This document shows, piece by piece, positions 45,252-58,114 of a DNA stretch of 64,000 nt. The notes beneath the pieces were generated by a model. That model did not search any database. It had not been told where the DNA came from and saw nothing but the letters and a program-made list of their open reading frames with translations. A program made the position numbers and the translations under genes. The stretch is from Dendrocalamus latiflorus (Eukaryota > Streptophyta > Magnoliopsida > Poales > Poaceae). The stretch is from NCBI GenBank assembly GCA_017311315.1, contig CM029622.1, positions 15,387,100-15,451,099 on the forward strand, in the 5' to 3' direction. How positions within the stretch are numbered: position 1 is the first letter of the stretch; each line of letters begins with the position of its first letter.

Positions 45252-47300
45252 ATGATCAAATACCAAGGAACATTGCAGTGGCTAATTTCAGTTCCTTTCT
45301 CTCTTTCTTTTCTTTTCATTGCGACGACGAATTGCAGTTCCACAGTACAGCTTGAGTGACTAGGGTTATTAATTTGTTCTATCAATCGCACGATTTTTTT
45401 CTTCTGTTTGAAATTCCAATCACACCAATTAAATCTAGCTAAAAAGGATAGAAGAATGTTCTACCTGTTGTTGAACATCACTGATCATACATTTATCATT
45501 ACTGAACATTTACTCGTGTGCCTAGAGGCGGATTTACCGTTGAGACATGTCGAGCAGCTGTCGGAGTTCGTCGCCGGAGAAAACAAATGATGCGTGTTAC
45601 CTGAGTTAACTCGTCAAAACAAAATCTCTCGCAAAAAAACAGAGAAAAACTCGTCAAAAAATCAATGAAAAACCACATCTTTAGACAAAGAGAGATAAGG
45701 CATCTATCTGGTTGTCTCCTGAAGATCAGGGTTGAGATATCGACATCTTCAGGCCATGGGTTGCCAGTCTTACTCTGATGCTTCTGTTTGGCTGCATTAG
45801 CATTCTTAATGCTAAGTCATCGTGTCTCTTTCCTATCCGTCTGGTTCTGCATAATTTAACATGGTGCTACATGATCATACAACAAGGTTTGCCTAATTTT
45901 AAGACGGGAGTCTCTGTCGAGGTGCGCAAGGCGTTTGGAACACTTCCATGGCGTGTTATTGAAAAGAGAAAACAAAGGGCGCTCAGGCAGGTTGGTTGCT
46001 ATCGTGGCTTTGCATCAACACTGCAAATCGCCACTGTGAATATGACACATATATGTTTATTCTAAAAAATAATGTGACTAATATAAATAGCTAATAATGC
46101 GCGTCCCATTAAATATTCCAGATGTATTAATCAAGTATGGTTTGATGATGATAACAAAGAAAATATGGTTTGATTGGTAGGATTGACCAGTTCCACCACT
46201 ATGGATGATTTGTTGAATGTGTTTTTGCATAATTTCATTGCTAGTTAAGTAATTACTTGATGAAATACGATTAGTGGACAAAAAATGCATGAAAGGGGAC
46301 TAGCTAAAGCGGCAGAGTTAAAAGAGTCATGACTTCTGTTTTAGAATAAAGAGTCGCGATATTGTGGCGGAAAAGAAGAATCCTTTCAAGTCAGCATTTC
46401 CTTTTGGTGATACATAACCCAGGCTCTCTTCCATGATCCTGACAGCTTCAGTTCTTCCACAGATTTAAATGATAACCTATCCTAGCTAGTGATAGTCAAT
46501 GGAGGCATGCATGCATGGAGCTATGCATAATGGCTGAAGGTTGTGAAATTTGACATGTTCAAAGTTACAAATTTATATCAGAACTCAGCTTACTCTAACA
46601 ATTGTTTGACCTAATCGCGACAGAAATGGAGTACAAACTCCCATTTTCAGGAGAAGAGAAGCTCGTCGCATTCTTTGTGACAGTTCGAGCAGATTGTGAA
46701 CTATTTTGTTTACTCATCGAAAGCAAAATGATCCATAAAAAAAAAATCTTAGAGCCAAGTCGTTGTCGAAGTCATCAAGTCCACAGAACTGCTTAATGGT
46801 GCCGTCGCTTGCAACTGCCCACGTATTCAAATGAAAGTTTGTGACTACCTATTTTAAGAATAGAACTGCCGTATTCACAACAGATGAGAAGTTCAGTTAC
46901 GAATAGAATAAGTATCAGATCTACTCACAAGCTACGCCAGGCCAGCCGTGTCATTGTGCAAGGGTTCCTTAGTAGGTGGCCTTTGCTACTATGTACAAGA
47001 GTGAGCTGAGAAGAGCGGAGCTACCACTGGGCGGGGGCGGGGGCGGGGGCAGAGCTACCCCGAAGCTCATTGGAATGGGAAGCAATTTTAAATGTAAGAG
47101 GAAAGGTCTTTTGTCTCCCTAAAGAAAATCCCCTTTTCTAGACTCCAGAGAAGCCTATTTATACTGTTACATCAGGAGTACAGAGGATACATAAAGTTAC
47201 AACACTATCCCTACAAAGATCTTAGACCATAAGGACTCTATAATCTTTACATCCCTCTTCATATAGCTTTACTGTACAGTGTCGTCTACTATATACTCTT
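45252..47300. other. Intergenic region without a recognised gene
   Basis: Frames of 60-95 codons at 45408, 45778, 46078 and 46602 show no domain and no splice partners. A (GGGCGG)n-like run lies at 47031-47050. The rest is AT-rich. Confidence 0.4.
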
Positions 47301-48215
47301 CCTAGAGTTTTTGGCGGATTTAACACTGTTTGCAACGGTATTTATAAAATTAGCCGTATGTGATGTAGCACCAAGTAGCACTACAACTTTGGTTAGTGCT
47401 TGCAATTCTGTGCACAATGTTCAAGAAGCTTTGAATACCAATTCTGAGGTTTCTAATGTGCACAAAAGACATATTTGGAAAGCTAATGAAGTCTATTTTC
47501 CAACGAACCAAACAACACTTGATTTGGAGGTTCCTACACAAAGTTATGGCAATTTCATTGGATGCTGCAGGAGCTGTCCGGAGAGACGCGCGAGACTTGC
47601 CAAACATAAAGAGTTCGAGTATTGCAATGCAAGTAAGGGTAAAATCCGACCACACTATGACTTTCTAAAGGTTGAGAAGGACTCTTTTTCAAGTTCCAAA
47701 CTGATTTGGATGCCCCTTGAACAAGAAAACAAAACATATAAAGATTTGAAATCGATTCGGACTCGGATTGGGGCAGCTGGCAAGACTGATACTAAAACGT
47801 CCACAACTTTCACAAACGGAGTCCGATTTGGGCGTTCTTGGACTCGTTGGAAAGCTATTTCGAAACCCCACACAATGGACAAGGCGCCAGCCACGAAATC
47901 CTCATAGTCAAGCCGCAAACTAAGAGAGAATCCAGTGGTATTAGTTTAGATTTGTTTAGTTTGTATTAGAGTTTGTTTCGGCCTTAGGCCAGGTTGTGCG
48001 TGAGTTTTAGTCAAGGCCGTGCATTGTACACCAATATAAGGCCAGGGCCTTAGCCCCATTGGAACTTAGGCTATGAATTGAGAAATAGAAATCAGAAAAT
48101 CATCATGGTTTGGTGGCTATTGTTGGCGTATTCTTGAGATTTCCATCGAGGAATTGCTCTTAGTGTGTTGAATCCAATTGTGGTGTTGGATTCTACTCGC
48201 TGAAACTTCGGTTTC
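47300..48215 (+). mobile_element. Possible LTR or LTR-internal fragment of a Ty3/gypsy-like retrotransposon
   Basis: The stretch includes a 198-codon open frame (47311-47907) without domains. After it comes TTTGTTTCGGCCTTAGGCCA, TGTGCGTGAGTTTTAGTCAA and GTGCATTGTACACCAATATAA, wording typical of transcribed grass LTR sequence around a transcription start and polyadenylation region. No TG...CA ends or target duplication could be fixed, so extent and class are tentative. Confidence 0.3.
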
Positions 48216-48351
48216 TCTACCCTTCGTTCACGTGCCGCAGTGTGCGTGGGAGAAGGCTTATCTTGGAGAGGGCATCCAACAAGGCGTATCGTGAAGGATC
48301 AGGGCCAAAGCAACGTGGTTCCGTTAGCTTGCTAAGTGGATCCGCATCAGT

Positions 48352-51250
48352 ATGTGTAATGTATTTGCAGAAATGACGTTTTTGCCGTCTATGGACGGGC
48401 TGCAGCGTGGGTGAGACTACACGTGGCACCTGCCACCCCGTGAGCAGACGGCAAGCGCCTGCCGCCCGCCCACGAGATTACATCATAATTGTTTGAATTT
48501 TTAAATATAGGAAATGAGGTCAATAAAATTATAAAAATTTATGCACAAACTTCTGACATAACGTACTTCATTGTGTAATTTTTTTTTATAATTTTATCCC
48601 CTATGAATATTGTTCGAACATTTATACGATTTTGGTATTTGTAAGAATTGTTATATATAACAAACGAGCTTCAAAAATTATAAAATTTTATGTGGAGCCT
48701 CTCAACACAGTCAACCTAATTGTGAATTTTTTGAGAATTTTATATGCTCCGAATTTACCATGTTAATTCGTGATAATTTAATTATAATTAGCGATATGCG
48801 ATGCTCAGGCATCTTTTGAAGTGCGTGACCTCTATCCTTCGCCCATATGTCGGCCCATTGCTGCTATCTTTTCTTTTCCACTATGTCCTTCGCACAATTG
48901 TCACTCTGCCTGTTTCATCCCCCTCGTCTGCACTGATGTCGTTATGTCCGTGTCGTCCACCCTTGCCTGCTCCCTTGTCTCCACATTTGTTAGTATTATC
49001 TTGCCGTCTCCTCTCGCCCAAAGTGATGCACATCGACTCCTTAATTTGCGGGGTGAGTGCACTAGGTTCTCTTTGCGCTTAGCCATAAATACGAACCTCT
49101 CATAGTTGGTCATCGGTCATCTAAGTAGCTTATCGCAGAAGCTCATTCTTGCTGTTATCGCTCGAAATTAAGTGTGCGTAACTAATTATTTTGAAAAACA
49201 AGTACATAGCTCATTAAGGACGCTCTATCGTACACGGTAGTGCTGATTGCTTCTCCCAAAAGACAGGTAATTTTTCGGATGGGTAATCAAATTGTTGGTA
49301 ATTAATGAACTATTTGTATGTAGTTACACGCATATAATCATTTTTGTTGTAACGTTTATTACGGATCTAGTTGTTGTGGCTTCAGGTAGTCGCAGACATA
49401 GAACACTTAACAATGTTCTACGGCGATGGTCTTGTACGAGCTGCACCCAATGGGTTGGACGTATCAACATGCCAATGCAAGGTGCTCCCGGTCGAGAGAC
49501 TCGGTGTCATGAATATTCTTGAGCTATGAAGCTGCACATCGACCCCTCTAGCTTAATGCACGCGACGCAACATTTGAATAGTCCACTCAAAAAATAGCAA
49601 CTGCAATGACGTGTACACCATTCAGTACATGCTTTACGAGATTGAACATAACCACGAACTACATGCTACAAGCTTCTCTGTGTGTGCGTACTGGTAGAAG
49701 TAGAGATGGCAACGGGCACAAACCCGTTGGGTTTTGTTATCCCAAACCCGTGCCCATGAAAGTTGGACGTGCCCGCTAAAAAACCTATGCCCGTGACGGG
49801 TGCAGATTTTTGCTCAGACCCATGCCCACTGGATTAACGGGTACCCATGGGTCGCCCGTGGGGTTAGTAAGGCGAGCTGCAACAATGGTTAATAGAGAGG
49901 AGGAAGAAGTTCACCGGCCATCTTCGTTGGAGCCGGAGGGCAGCGCCATGGACAAGGGCCTACTGCTGCGATGCGCGTTGGCTGCGCCGTGGGGGCGGCG
50001 GGTTGAACTGGAAGGCGAGGCGACGGCAAGGGCGTGCGGGAGGACGAGCGTGCGGCGAGAGTGGCGGGGGCAGGAGCGGGAGCTGCGGGATGGGAGGGCG
50101 AGCGTGGAGACTGCCGGAGACCGAGCGCGGAGCGCCAAATGCGCCGCCGCTGCGGCGGCTGTTGAATTGGGGTGGGGACTGGGGAGGAGTGAGTAGTGAC
50201 CGTGACCGATTGCTAGCTAGGGTTAGCCGTATGGGTAATGGGGCATTGCTGCATTGGATTTGGGGGCTTGGGGCTAAATGGCTAATGGGCTATGGACTGG
50301 TTTGCCTAGGAGGCTGGGAGCCTGGGTTTATAACTCCTATGGATCGGGTTTATATTAGCCATGGGTTTACGGGTTTGGGTACTATAGGAACGTACCCGAA
50401 CCCGGCAGACCCGATGGGTTGGGCTTTTTACCCATTAAGAGACCCATGGGTTAGAAAACTGACTCAAGCCCATACCCTAATAGAGTAAAAATCCACCGGG
50501 TATCGGGTTTCGGGTACCCATTGCCATCTCTAGGTAGAAGGTGCCTTGTGGTACCCACATGGAGTGTTGCAGTGGGGGGCACCTCGAATGTGGCTAGCTG
50601 TCGTTGTAGTGGCACACACATATGCAGCTAGGGTTCGCGGAACAGCATGTGGGGTCATATGAACTTCCTATGTTGGGCGAGAGGGGGACGGCATGGTAAC
50701 ACTAACAAATGTGGAGACGAGAAAGTGGGCGAAGGTGGACAGCACGAACATAACGACATCAGTGCGGACGAGGGAGCGCGTGAAGGGGACGACACGGGTA
50801 GAGTGACAATTGTGCGAAGGACGCAGTGGAAAAGAAAAGATAGCAGCAATGGGCCGACATATATGCGAAGGATAGAGGTCACACACTTCAAAGGATGCTT
50901 GAGCATCGCATATCGCTAATTACGATTATCATAAATTAACATGGCAAATTCGGAGCACATAAAATTATCAAAAATGCACAATTAGGTTGACTGCGTTAGA
51001 AGGTTCCACATAAAATTTTCATAATTTGTTGACCTCATTTGCTATATTTAAACATTCGAACAAATATAATGTAAAATTATGAATTTAGACAGTGATTAAG
51101 CCGGCTAATCTTCACCTGCCGTTCCATGAGCGAGCGACAGGCGCCTACCGTCTGCTCCCGGGACGACAGGTGCTACGCGTTGTCTCCCCCGCGCTGCCAC
51201 CCACTCACCGGATAGCAAAAACGTTATTTATACAAATACACTACTTATAC
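48352..51250. mobile_element. Element with long terminal inverted repeats (MULE-like), interrupted by a hAT element
   Basis: The left arm, about 48352-49035, reappears inverted at about 50670-51250. Matching pairs include AACGTTTTTGC-type ends (left ATGACGTTTTTGCC; right inverted ATAACGTTTTTGCT), GAGCAGACGGCAAGCGCCTG against GAGCAGACGGTAGGCGCCTG, and CGATATGCGATGCTCAGGCA against CGATATGCGATGCTCAAGCA. The text around AAGTGCGTGACCTCTATCC is also matched. Arms of several hundred bases are characteristic of MULE or foldback elements. No transposase is left inside. The outer ends and the target duplication are not certain. Confidence 0.7.
49701..50532 (-). mobile_element. Non-autonomous hAT element, 832 bp, copy 2, nested
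   Basis: Ends TAGAGATGGCAACGGGCAC and ATTGCCATCTCTA are flanked by a perfect 8-bp duplication GGTAGAAG (49693-49700 and 50533-50540). It is inverted relative to the copy at 42443-43266 and nearly identical along its length, including the MALPSGSNEDGR exon-like frame on the minus strand. A 128-codon plus-strand frame is the antisense of the GC-rich centre and is not called. Confidence 0.93.
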
Positions 51251-52077
51251 AATTAGTTTGGTAAATACCATCACAATAAGCGTCTATCCCGCTAAAAAAG
51301 TCTCTATTCCTATTCCATCGATAGCAAACCACTTTTTAAGCCCGTACGAGGTGCCCTCAGCACGAAGGTGTCATACCGACGGTCTCGGCCCTACCCCACC
51401 AGCCATAGCCGATCAAGCCGTCCGAGCTACTCTGTTTGAGCATGCATGATGCACCAACGCCCTGACCGATGATCGACCATGGATGGAATCTCTTTAGGTA
51501 CTGCTAGCATTACATGTTGCAATTAGATCTCAACGAGAATCAAAGCCACTGTTAATCAATGGCACTTGTTATGACCAGTCTCCAAATGTTAATCATGGCG
51601 GAGTAAGCCACCACTGTTCTTGAGCATCTGATTATCTGAGTTGTTACCGTTTTTGTACTATGGCGAGTACACTCTTGACTTGATAAGACAGTACCATCAA
51701 TCAACTATAGCGCGAAATGAAGGTTTAACAAGTAAGGACGATGATCGACAAAGATTCATCAAGAGACACCATGGATTAACGCTACAAGGGGGAATTAAGT
51801 TTGATTGTTATTATTCTTTGGCAGTGGAGGAACAAAAAGGAAGCAACAACGCTCGAAAACTTCATCATCCCTTGCCTTTCCTCCCCCAAAACATAATCCC
51901 CCAAAAAAATACAAAAAATCAAGATCAAAACACCAAAATCCATGCCTCCTCTTCAAAGAGAAGAAAATTCCCAACTCTCTCCTCTATACACACACACACC
52001 CTTATTTCTCTTCCTCTTCTTTTTATTTTCTTTTCTTGTTTATGATACAGCCGTGAGCCTATAGTTGGTGGTTCACA
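51251..52077. other. Intergenic sequence and 3' flank of the FLZ gene
   Basis: No gene is recognised. A (CA)n-like run lies at about 51990-52001. The part nearest 52077 is probably the FLZ 3' untranslated region. Confidence 0.4.
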
Positions 52078-52695
52078 TCACGCGGCCACGATGCCGGTGA
52101 AGAAGATCTGCCCGCTGCCGGCGCAGGGCGACCCGGCCATCTCCGTCGCCGCCGTTGTCTTCTTGGGGACATCCGACGGAGCGCCGCGCTTGCGCTCCTT
52201 CTCTTCTTGGAACTCGTCGCTCACGATGGCGTCGTACCTGCACTCCATGCTGCAGAACGCTCTCTCCCCTCGGTACATGAAGATGTCCTTGCCGTCCAGC
52301 GGCCGCCGACACAGGTCGCAGCACGCCAAGAACTCCGCCACCAGGAACGCCTCGCCGGCGCCGGAGGACGCGAAGGAGCCTCCGCACACGCTGGTGTCGC
52401 ACCGGCCGCTGCATCCGAGCTCGGAGACCTCCAGCCGCGCCGCGCGGCGCGGGGACGCGATGGCTACGGACGCGGACACCCTCGCCGCGGGCTGCGCCTC
52501 GAGCGCGGCCAGGATACCGAGCCCGACCCCGCCAGCCTCTCGGTGGCGCCACCCTCGGGCCGACGGCGCGGCGGCCGTGCGGTCCAGCGGGCTCGTCGGC
52601 GACGGAAGGCCGTCGAAAGCGCCGGCCTTCCGCGCCGAGCGTCCGGCCGGGGCGATGCCGACCTTGCGCGCCATGGCCCTGGCCTTCTCCACCAT
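52078..52695 (-). CDS. FCS-like zinc finger (FLZ, DUF581) protein, 205 aa
   Basis: One uninterrupted frame starts at ATG 52695 and ends at TGA 52080-52078. The FLZ domain occupies residues about 121-163: FLACCDLCRRPLDGKDIFMY, then RGERAFCSMECRYDAIVSDE. The zinc ligands fit C126, C129, C148 and C152, with the family FCSxxCR signature. FLZ proteins are plant-specific adaptors that bind SnRK1 kinase subunits and influence sugar and energy signalling; that role comes from the family. The N-terminal part is Ala/Arg/Ser-rich and low in predicted structure; the C-terminus is short, with TGIVAA. The length is usual for the family. Many FLZ genes have one intron; none is needed here. The start is the first Met of the frame. 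Confidence 0.9.
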   Translation of the reverse strand: MVEKARAMARKVGIAPAGRSARKAGAFDGLPSPTSPLDRTAAAPSARGWRHREAGGVGLGILAALEAQPAARVSASVAIASPRRAARLEVSELGCSGRCDTSVCGGSFASSGAGEAFLVAEFLACCDLCRRPLDGKDIFMYRGERAFCSMECRYDAIVSDEFQEEKERKRGAPSDVPKKTTAATEMAGSPCAGSGQIFFTGIVAA

Positions 52696-54736
52696 GCCTC
52701 GCTGTAGATTAGGAAGGCGAGGTTCTGTTTGGTTTCTTCGTTGGTTTCTTGCCTTCCTCTCTCGGCTGTTTCGGGGAGGAGGAAGTGGGTAAGGAGGTGA
52801 GGGGTTTCATGTATTTGTAGCCTCTAGAAGGCTGGTTTCTTGTTTTGTTTTATTTTTTCCTTTTTTATTATTTTAAGAAAAGCTGTTTTGTTGGTTTCTT
52901 TGCTGCGGCTAGGGGAACATGGAATGGCTGCATATTTTGGGCACCTGCATTGTTATATGAAAACACTATAGAAGCTGGTTGTTTACAAAATATACGGTTT
53001 GGAACTATATTCTAAAAGAAAAAAAATATAAATGTGAGATTTAAGGTGTTGAAAAAATGTGTGCTCTTGTAGTGTCAAATAAGTTATATACCAAAACATG
53101 CATATGAAGTAGATTAATAAAGTATTTTTGTAAACCGCATAGAAATACTCTAATATTGTATTGCACCATAATATTTAGTTTAACCCAAATGATTATTGTC
53201 CAGATTGTTTTTGCAAATCATAGGTAAGCAAATTTGAGCTATCCCACAGATAAATATTTTAAAGGGTAATTTTTATCCATTTAACATAAGAGAAACATTG
53301 TTAGCAATATTCTGATAAATTTGGATTAGAAAGGGTTAATCCAATCTTAAATTTCATAGTACTCCTTTCAACCGCTTTGTGAGCATAGTAAAAGAGACAC
53401 GAAATCTAAGAACCGGTTAATAAATTAGACCATGCACATCCAATTTTGTGAAATACGACAACCGCTTAGCTTGTTTCATAGCATTAACAAAATGGGCAGA
53501 CGATCAGAAAATTATGCAAGCTTGATCTCTAAAATGAACTTACTACAACAGCAAAGAGGACTTCACTCGCGAAAATGGATAGAATAAATATCACTAGAAA
53601 AAGAAAACTCTACTCAATATCTTGCTCGAAAAGTAAAATTCATAAATAATTCCGTTAAAATGATGCTCCGGTCCATCTGGGTGCTGATCTGTGTATGGAA
53701 TTGGTGTGCGTATCAATTGTGCAGCGAGCCTGTGGGGGCGGAAAGGATGGAGGGCGCGCGTACGCAGAGCGATGATTGATTTGCTGAAAACCATGGGACT
53801 TAGAAAAATGGTGAGCTGGCTTTAGGTAGCATCATCATGTGGCATGGGAAGTTCTGCCTTCTCTCTCTTTCTCTCTCTCTGGTTTCGCTTCGTTGTGGCC
53901 ACTTGGATGCAGTTCGTAGGGGAGAGTACTCCATGAGGAGGATTGAACCGAATTATTGGGTGCTGTCAAGGTGTGCAAACGGAGGGGAAGAGAACATTCC
54001 AAACTTATTGCTTCCGAGGGTAGATCCAGCCTTGAAACTTGTGTACGGCCAATGAACATTGCCCACTGTAGCTCGCTCATGATCTCATCACATAAGTACA
54101 GTTGGGCAGTGGTGGTGACTTAAGTCCCTGACTTAAAGTTTATACAGAAAACTGTAGTATTATAAACTGCACTATTGTTAAATTACCGAAAGAAATTGAA
54201 CAAACCCACTGCGAGCTCCAAAACTAGCGAGCGCGGAGTAGCTCCACAGAAAGCAAGTGCGGCAGTAGCGATAAGCACAGATGCCATTGGGCGAGCTAAA
54301 CCCTGGCTAAAATACGAGGACATTAGCGAGCAGTAGCGCCACACTCCCCGGTTGAAGCTTGCAGCGAGATGAGAGGAGGGAAGAGAGCGACCAGCGGAGT
54401 GACGCGCTAGCTACAGTGGCAATAAGTAGGAGGAGGCAGGGGGCGACGCTGACTCGCCTCGCGTCGTCGCATCTGGCGGTGGCACGCAGGGCCTTCCTTC
54501 CTTGCTTGGCCTCGGGCAGTGTGGTAAACTGCGGTGGCACACGTACGTACACCACCACCCACCTGGGCCCGCCCGGGGACCACGCTTTTATTCCCCATCC
54601 CTCCTCTCGCCTTCGCTCCTCTACTCTCTGGTGGGCGTTTATTGGGCGGGGCGGTTCTGGAACGGCCTGGCCGGACGGAAATGCCCTCCTCCGCTGCTCC
54701 AATCCATCCATACTTTGTCATAGGAGCAATCTTGGC
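52696..54736. other. FLZ 5' flank and AT-rich intergenic sequence
   Basis: The first 130 bases are the likely FLZ leader and promoter (minus strand), with a weak TATA-like ACAAATACATG near 52808-52818. Further right no gene is recognised. Overlapping frames at 54307-54763 lie in GC-rich sequence, overlap each other on both strands and carry no domain. A (CT)n run is at about 53860-53880. Confidence 0.45.
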
Positions 54737-55002
54737 CTCGTTCGTTTCGGTTTAGCTTTCTAATTTTTAATTTATTTTTTACTATTTAATAATTTTGTCT
54801 TTTTTTGTAATTTTAGCTTTATTAAATTTTTTTGACGGTTCTATTTTTTCCCGTATTTGTTTGTATTGTCCATGATGGGCTAACATATTTTTTCTATTTG
54901 TAATTTTTTAAATTTAAGTAGGGCAAATAAACCACCGTCAGTTACAGTCTTTTTTCAGTCAGTTACAGTAATTTTTAGTTAAAAGTCAATCAAAATAAAC
55001 CC
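54737..55002. mobile_element. MITE, local family, copy at 54.7 kb
   Basis: TCGTTTCGGTTTAGC opens it; CCCGTATTTGTTTGTATTGT, GATGGGCTAACATATTTTTT and paired CAGTTACAGT words match the other copies; AGTTAAAAGTCAATCAAAATA closes it. It is more diverged than the copies at 56.6 and 58.9 kb. Confidence 0.7.
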
Positions 55003-56577
55003 TTTTGAGCAGGGCCCTTGTCTTCTTACTTGTCTATTTATCTGCGGTTTTCAATTCTAAAAAATCCAGTTCGATTTTGGACCGTCGCAACACTCAATAG
55101 GATCATTCGGCTTCGGTTTACCCACTTTTCTCGCTCAAAGAATAAGATAGAAGGTTACGAATATATCATACACGCCATTTGTTTTGTTTCAAAAACAGTG
55201 GTTTTTTTAGACAGAAGATTCCCTGCTTATACTAAAAATGAATATAAAGTGTCTTATAAGTTACAACTGTCTGGAGTTACCTGCAACATTCAGCACCTAA
55301 ACAAAAGCTAACATACAATATAACTTCTGAACCTATAAGCAACATAGACAACATAAAAGCGCACTACTACATGTCTACGGCTTAACAGGTAGCCTATTGC
55401 TAAAATATTTATGCATATACTGGATACTGAATTATTATTTTTTATCTCTCAAGCTTTCTTGGTTTCAAAAAGCCAACCCAAACAGAATCTAGTCAGAATG
55501 ATCATCTATCTATTCCAAAGAAAGACAAAACAAGTCCAAATTGCCCATTCGACTACTTCATGTAAATTGCCCACAAAACATCAGCTGCACTGTAATCAAT
55601 GGTAAAATTTCAGCATCTTGATTATCACATTAGAGAAGAAGTTGTAGTGTAAAAATGTAAAATTTCAACATTGCAGCTACGTTTTTACCATGACACAATG
55701 AGTTGTGATAGGCAACAATTACCTCAACAGCAGTATTTATAGCAGAACGACCAATAGTATTTTGACCAGAATTAGAATAACGGCTTGGTCACCGAAGCAA
55801 AGTGCAAACTTCACAACTCTCCCATGCTAATTATTTCTGTTTCATTTGCCAAGCCAAAACTTCTTTTCTATCTTTGTACCAGAGTAGCAGTGTATCCTTT
55901 GCTTCCTTAACAGAAACCTGCTAAGGAAAGAAGTGAAGATGCTAGATAGCTACGTTCTATTAGTGATTCTACACAAAACTGCACTAACAAATTCAGATTT
56001 TTTTATTAACAAAGGGTAATACTAACAAAGTCATATACCGAATTGACACCATGATTTTGACATTAACCAGAAACTTCCTCTCCTTAGAAGGACTTTGTAG
56101 CAACAAAGTTAGCTTAAAGAGTAATGAAATATTAGTCGATAACTAGTTGTTAATTAGAAGGTTTCAACGACATTTGCATCAATTTTAATTGCAGTTCTTT
56201 AGAAATTGACCAGCAATGTAATCTGGATAGTAATGGCATGTCCGTTCATTGCATCACATACTGGTAAACAAAAAAGTTTCTACAATCTAGATGCAATCAC
56301 ACGTCAGCGAAGCATAGTACGTAACTATACAGAAAAGTCGACAGCAGGCAGCGCTCGTTTCAGCCATGCCGGTGGACCAATGAAGCATGCATGTACAATT
56401 TGGCAGCATGGATACAAAATTGCTAATGCAACCAAATGTTTACCATGGTCTGATTTCACAAAGAAACCATAAATTACCGGCGTCCAAAATTCTACGATCC
56501 AGTATTCTCTTTTTCACCCACCATCTCAAAATAAAAATGATAAAAGAAAACTTGTGTAGCTGGACCAATAATCAACT
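55003..56577. other. Intergenic region without a recognised gene
   Basis: AT-rich sequence with only short frames (64-97 codons at 55018, 55411, 56206 and 56387), none with a domain or convincing splice sites. Confidence 0.4.
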
Positions 56578-56834
56578 CGGCTTCGGTTTTTGGCTTATTT
56601 TTCACTATTCATAAGTTTCGTCTTTTTCTGAACTTTTGGTTTTTTATTGAGTTTTTTTGCCGGTTCTTTTTTCCCCGTATTTGTTTGTATTATACGTAAT
56701 GGGCTAACATATTTTTTATATTTTTAAATATTTTTAAATTTAATTATGTTAAATAAGCCTCTGTCAGCTACAGTGCTTTTTTCAGCCAGCTACAGTATTT
56801 TCAGCCATAAGCCATGAGCTTTTCAGCCGAACCG
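56578..56834. mobile_element. MITE, local family, copy at 56.6 kb
   Basis: CGGCTTCGGTTTTTGGCTTA at the left and GAGCTTTTCAGCCGAACCG at the right are imperfect inverted repeats. ATCAACT precedes and ATCACCA follows. The body matches the copy at 58915-59171 at most positions. Confidence 0.8.
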
Positions 56835-56939
56835 ATCACCACCTCAGCATGACGTCAATCCAAGCTCGCGCACCTCCATGACCACCTACTAGACCGCCTG
56901 TTTACAAAGCCTCACCTCCAGAAACCTAGTAGGAGAAGC

Positions 56940-57130
56940 GCAACGCTGCTTACCGCGGACGTTAGGCACAACCGTGTATGGCATACATGTCAGCAAGGAA
57001 CGTGTCCACGGCCACAACGTCCTCACGCAGGGCCACCTCCACGGCTCCATCATCTACTTCGCCGACCACGCCTTCTACTTATCGTGCGCTACCAATGCCA
57101 CCCGAGCCCCAACCCGTCATCGCCGAACTT
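56940..57130 (+). pseudogene. Possible coding fragment, unidentified
   Basis: One reading frame gives VYGIHVSKERVHGHNVLTQG followed by HLHGSIIYFADHAFYLSCAT. The pattern is reminiscent of plant F-box-associated repeats (a Gly-x-Ile-Tyr-Phe-x-Asp segment) but is too short to assign. No start, splice partners or continuation is seen. Confidence 0.25.
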
Positions 57131-57341
57131 GGTGTCGTCCTAACTAGATTGGACTACGGGAACCAAGAAATGAGAGGAGGGGAGTGGGGATCAAATACGG
57201 GAGGCCCGTGAGGGGAGGTGGAGGTGGATGGGATTGATAGGGAGAGACAAAGAGGTGTAGCCATGCCGTGATGGTTGTCGTGAATGAGGATATGGCGACT
57301 GCTGACTGGCGAGAGGGTGTGTGACGGTTTTCTATTTTCCA

Positions 57342-57542
57342 CTAGAGAGATCTACCCACTTGTCGACGTAGTTTTCTCGCAGCGTTTCGCACAAACACGT
57401 GCCAAGGATGCGAGCTCGGACGATGGATAAACTCCCCTTTCAGTCTGGGGGCTGACGACACGGGTCTAAGTGGCAGCGCATGCAAAAGAAGACCGAAGGT
57501 GGAAGGGTAAACAGATAAACTCCTCTTTTATATTAGTAGAGA
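57342..57542 (-). mobile_element. Possible short Helitron-like insertion
   Basis: On the minus strand it begins TCTCTACTAATATAAAAG after an A and ends CTAG before a T, matching Helitron termini and the style of the element at 60301. The 3' hairpin is weak, so this is tentative. Confidence 0.4.
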
Positions 57543-58114
57543 TTACTTGCTTCAAATTCTGAATTACGCCCTCTGTTTCATGTTTGCCCAGGCCCATCAT
57601 GCGCTAGTCAAGGAACCACAATTTTTTTTTAAGAAAGTTAATCCTAGCAAATTTTAAGGGAAAAACAAGAACATAGAGAATGTGTATATATTCGATCAAT
57701 ACCTACAAAGCTTCCAATGAAAATGGATGTAAATCATGTAATACTACCGCAGAACAGCGAAGTACATATAAGGAGTTTTTTCAGCATCATGAAATGGATG
57801 ATTGTTGATGTCTGGAGTCAACAGTTTGCTAAATTTTATGTGAAATTGTGCATTCAGACAAGCTAGCCGGTCTTTTCGAACAAACTAACAAATCCAGGAA
57901 TTCAGTAGTACTTTCTGCGTCTCACTAGGACTATCGAACCACACAAGCGTCATGTTGCCTATAGAAGAGAACAGTCACCACCACATCCTTGAAAAGATAA
58001 AGGAAAAAGAAAAGTAAAATGTTCTCTTTTCCTACGCAGAAAGCTGGGAAAGCTGGAATCCGTAATATATATACACCACTGTAGTATTATTATTTTTTCA
58101 AACGAATCCATACT
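57543..58114. other. Intergenic AT-rich sequence
   Basis: No gene or element end is recognised apart from a partial copy of ACTGTAGTATTATTATTTTT (about 58080) resembling the arm of the next element. Confidence 0.4.

Noticed and set aside
47311..47907. 198-codon plus-strand open frame
   Set aside because: No domain, amino-acid composition of untranslated LTR-like sequence, and it runs into wording typical of a transcribed LTR; kept only as part of a possible retroelement.
49810..50488. 128- and 161-codon frames in the second hAT copy
   Set aside because: They are antisense or out-of-frame readings of the GC-rich centre and of the GGGTACCC-type subterminal repeats; the first hAT copy does not preserve them as one frame.
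52091..52792. 233-codon plus-strand frame opposite the FLZ gene
   Set aside because: It is the antisense shadow of the FLZ coding region, whose zinc-finger motif is unmistakable on the minus strand.
54307..54763. Six overlapping frames of 73-134 codons
   Set aside because: Both strands are open simultaneously in GC-rich sequence; no motif, start context or splice partner supports a gene.
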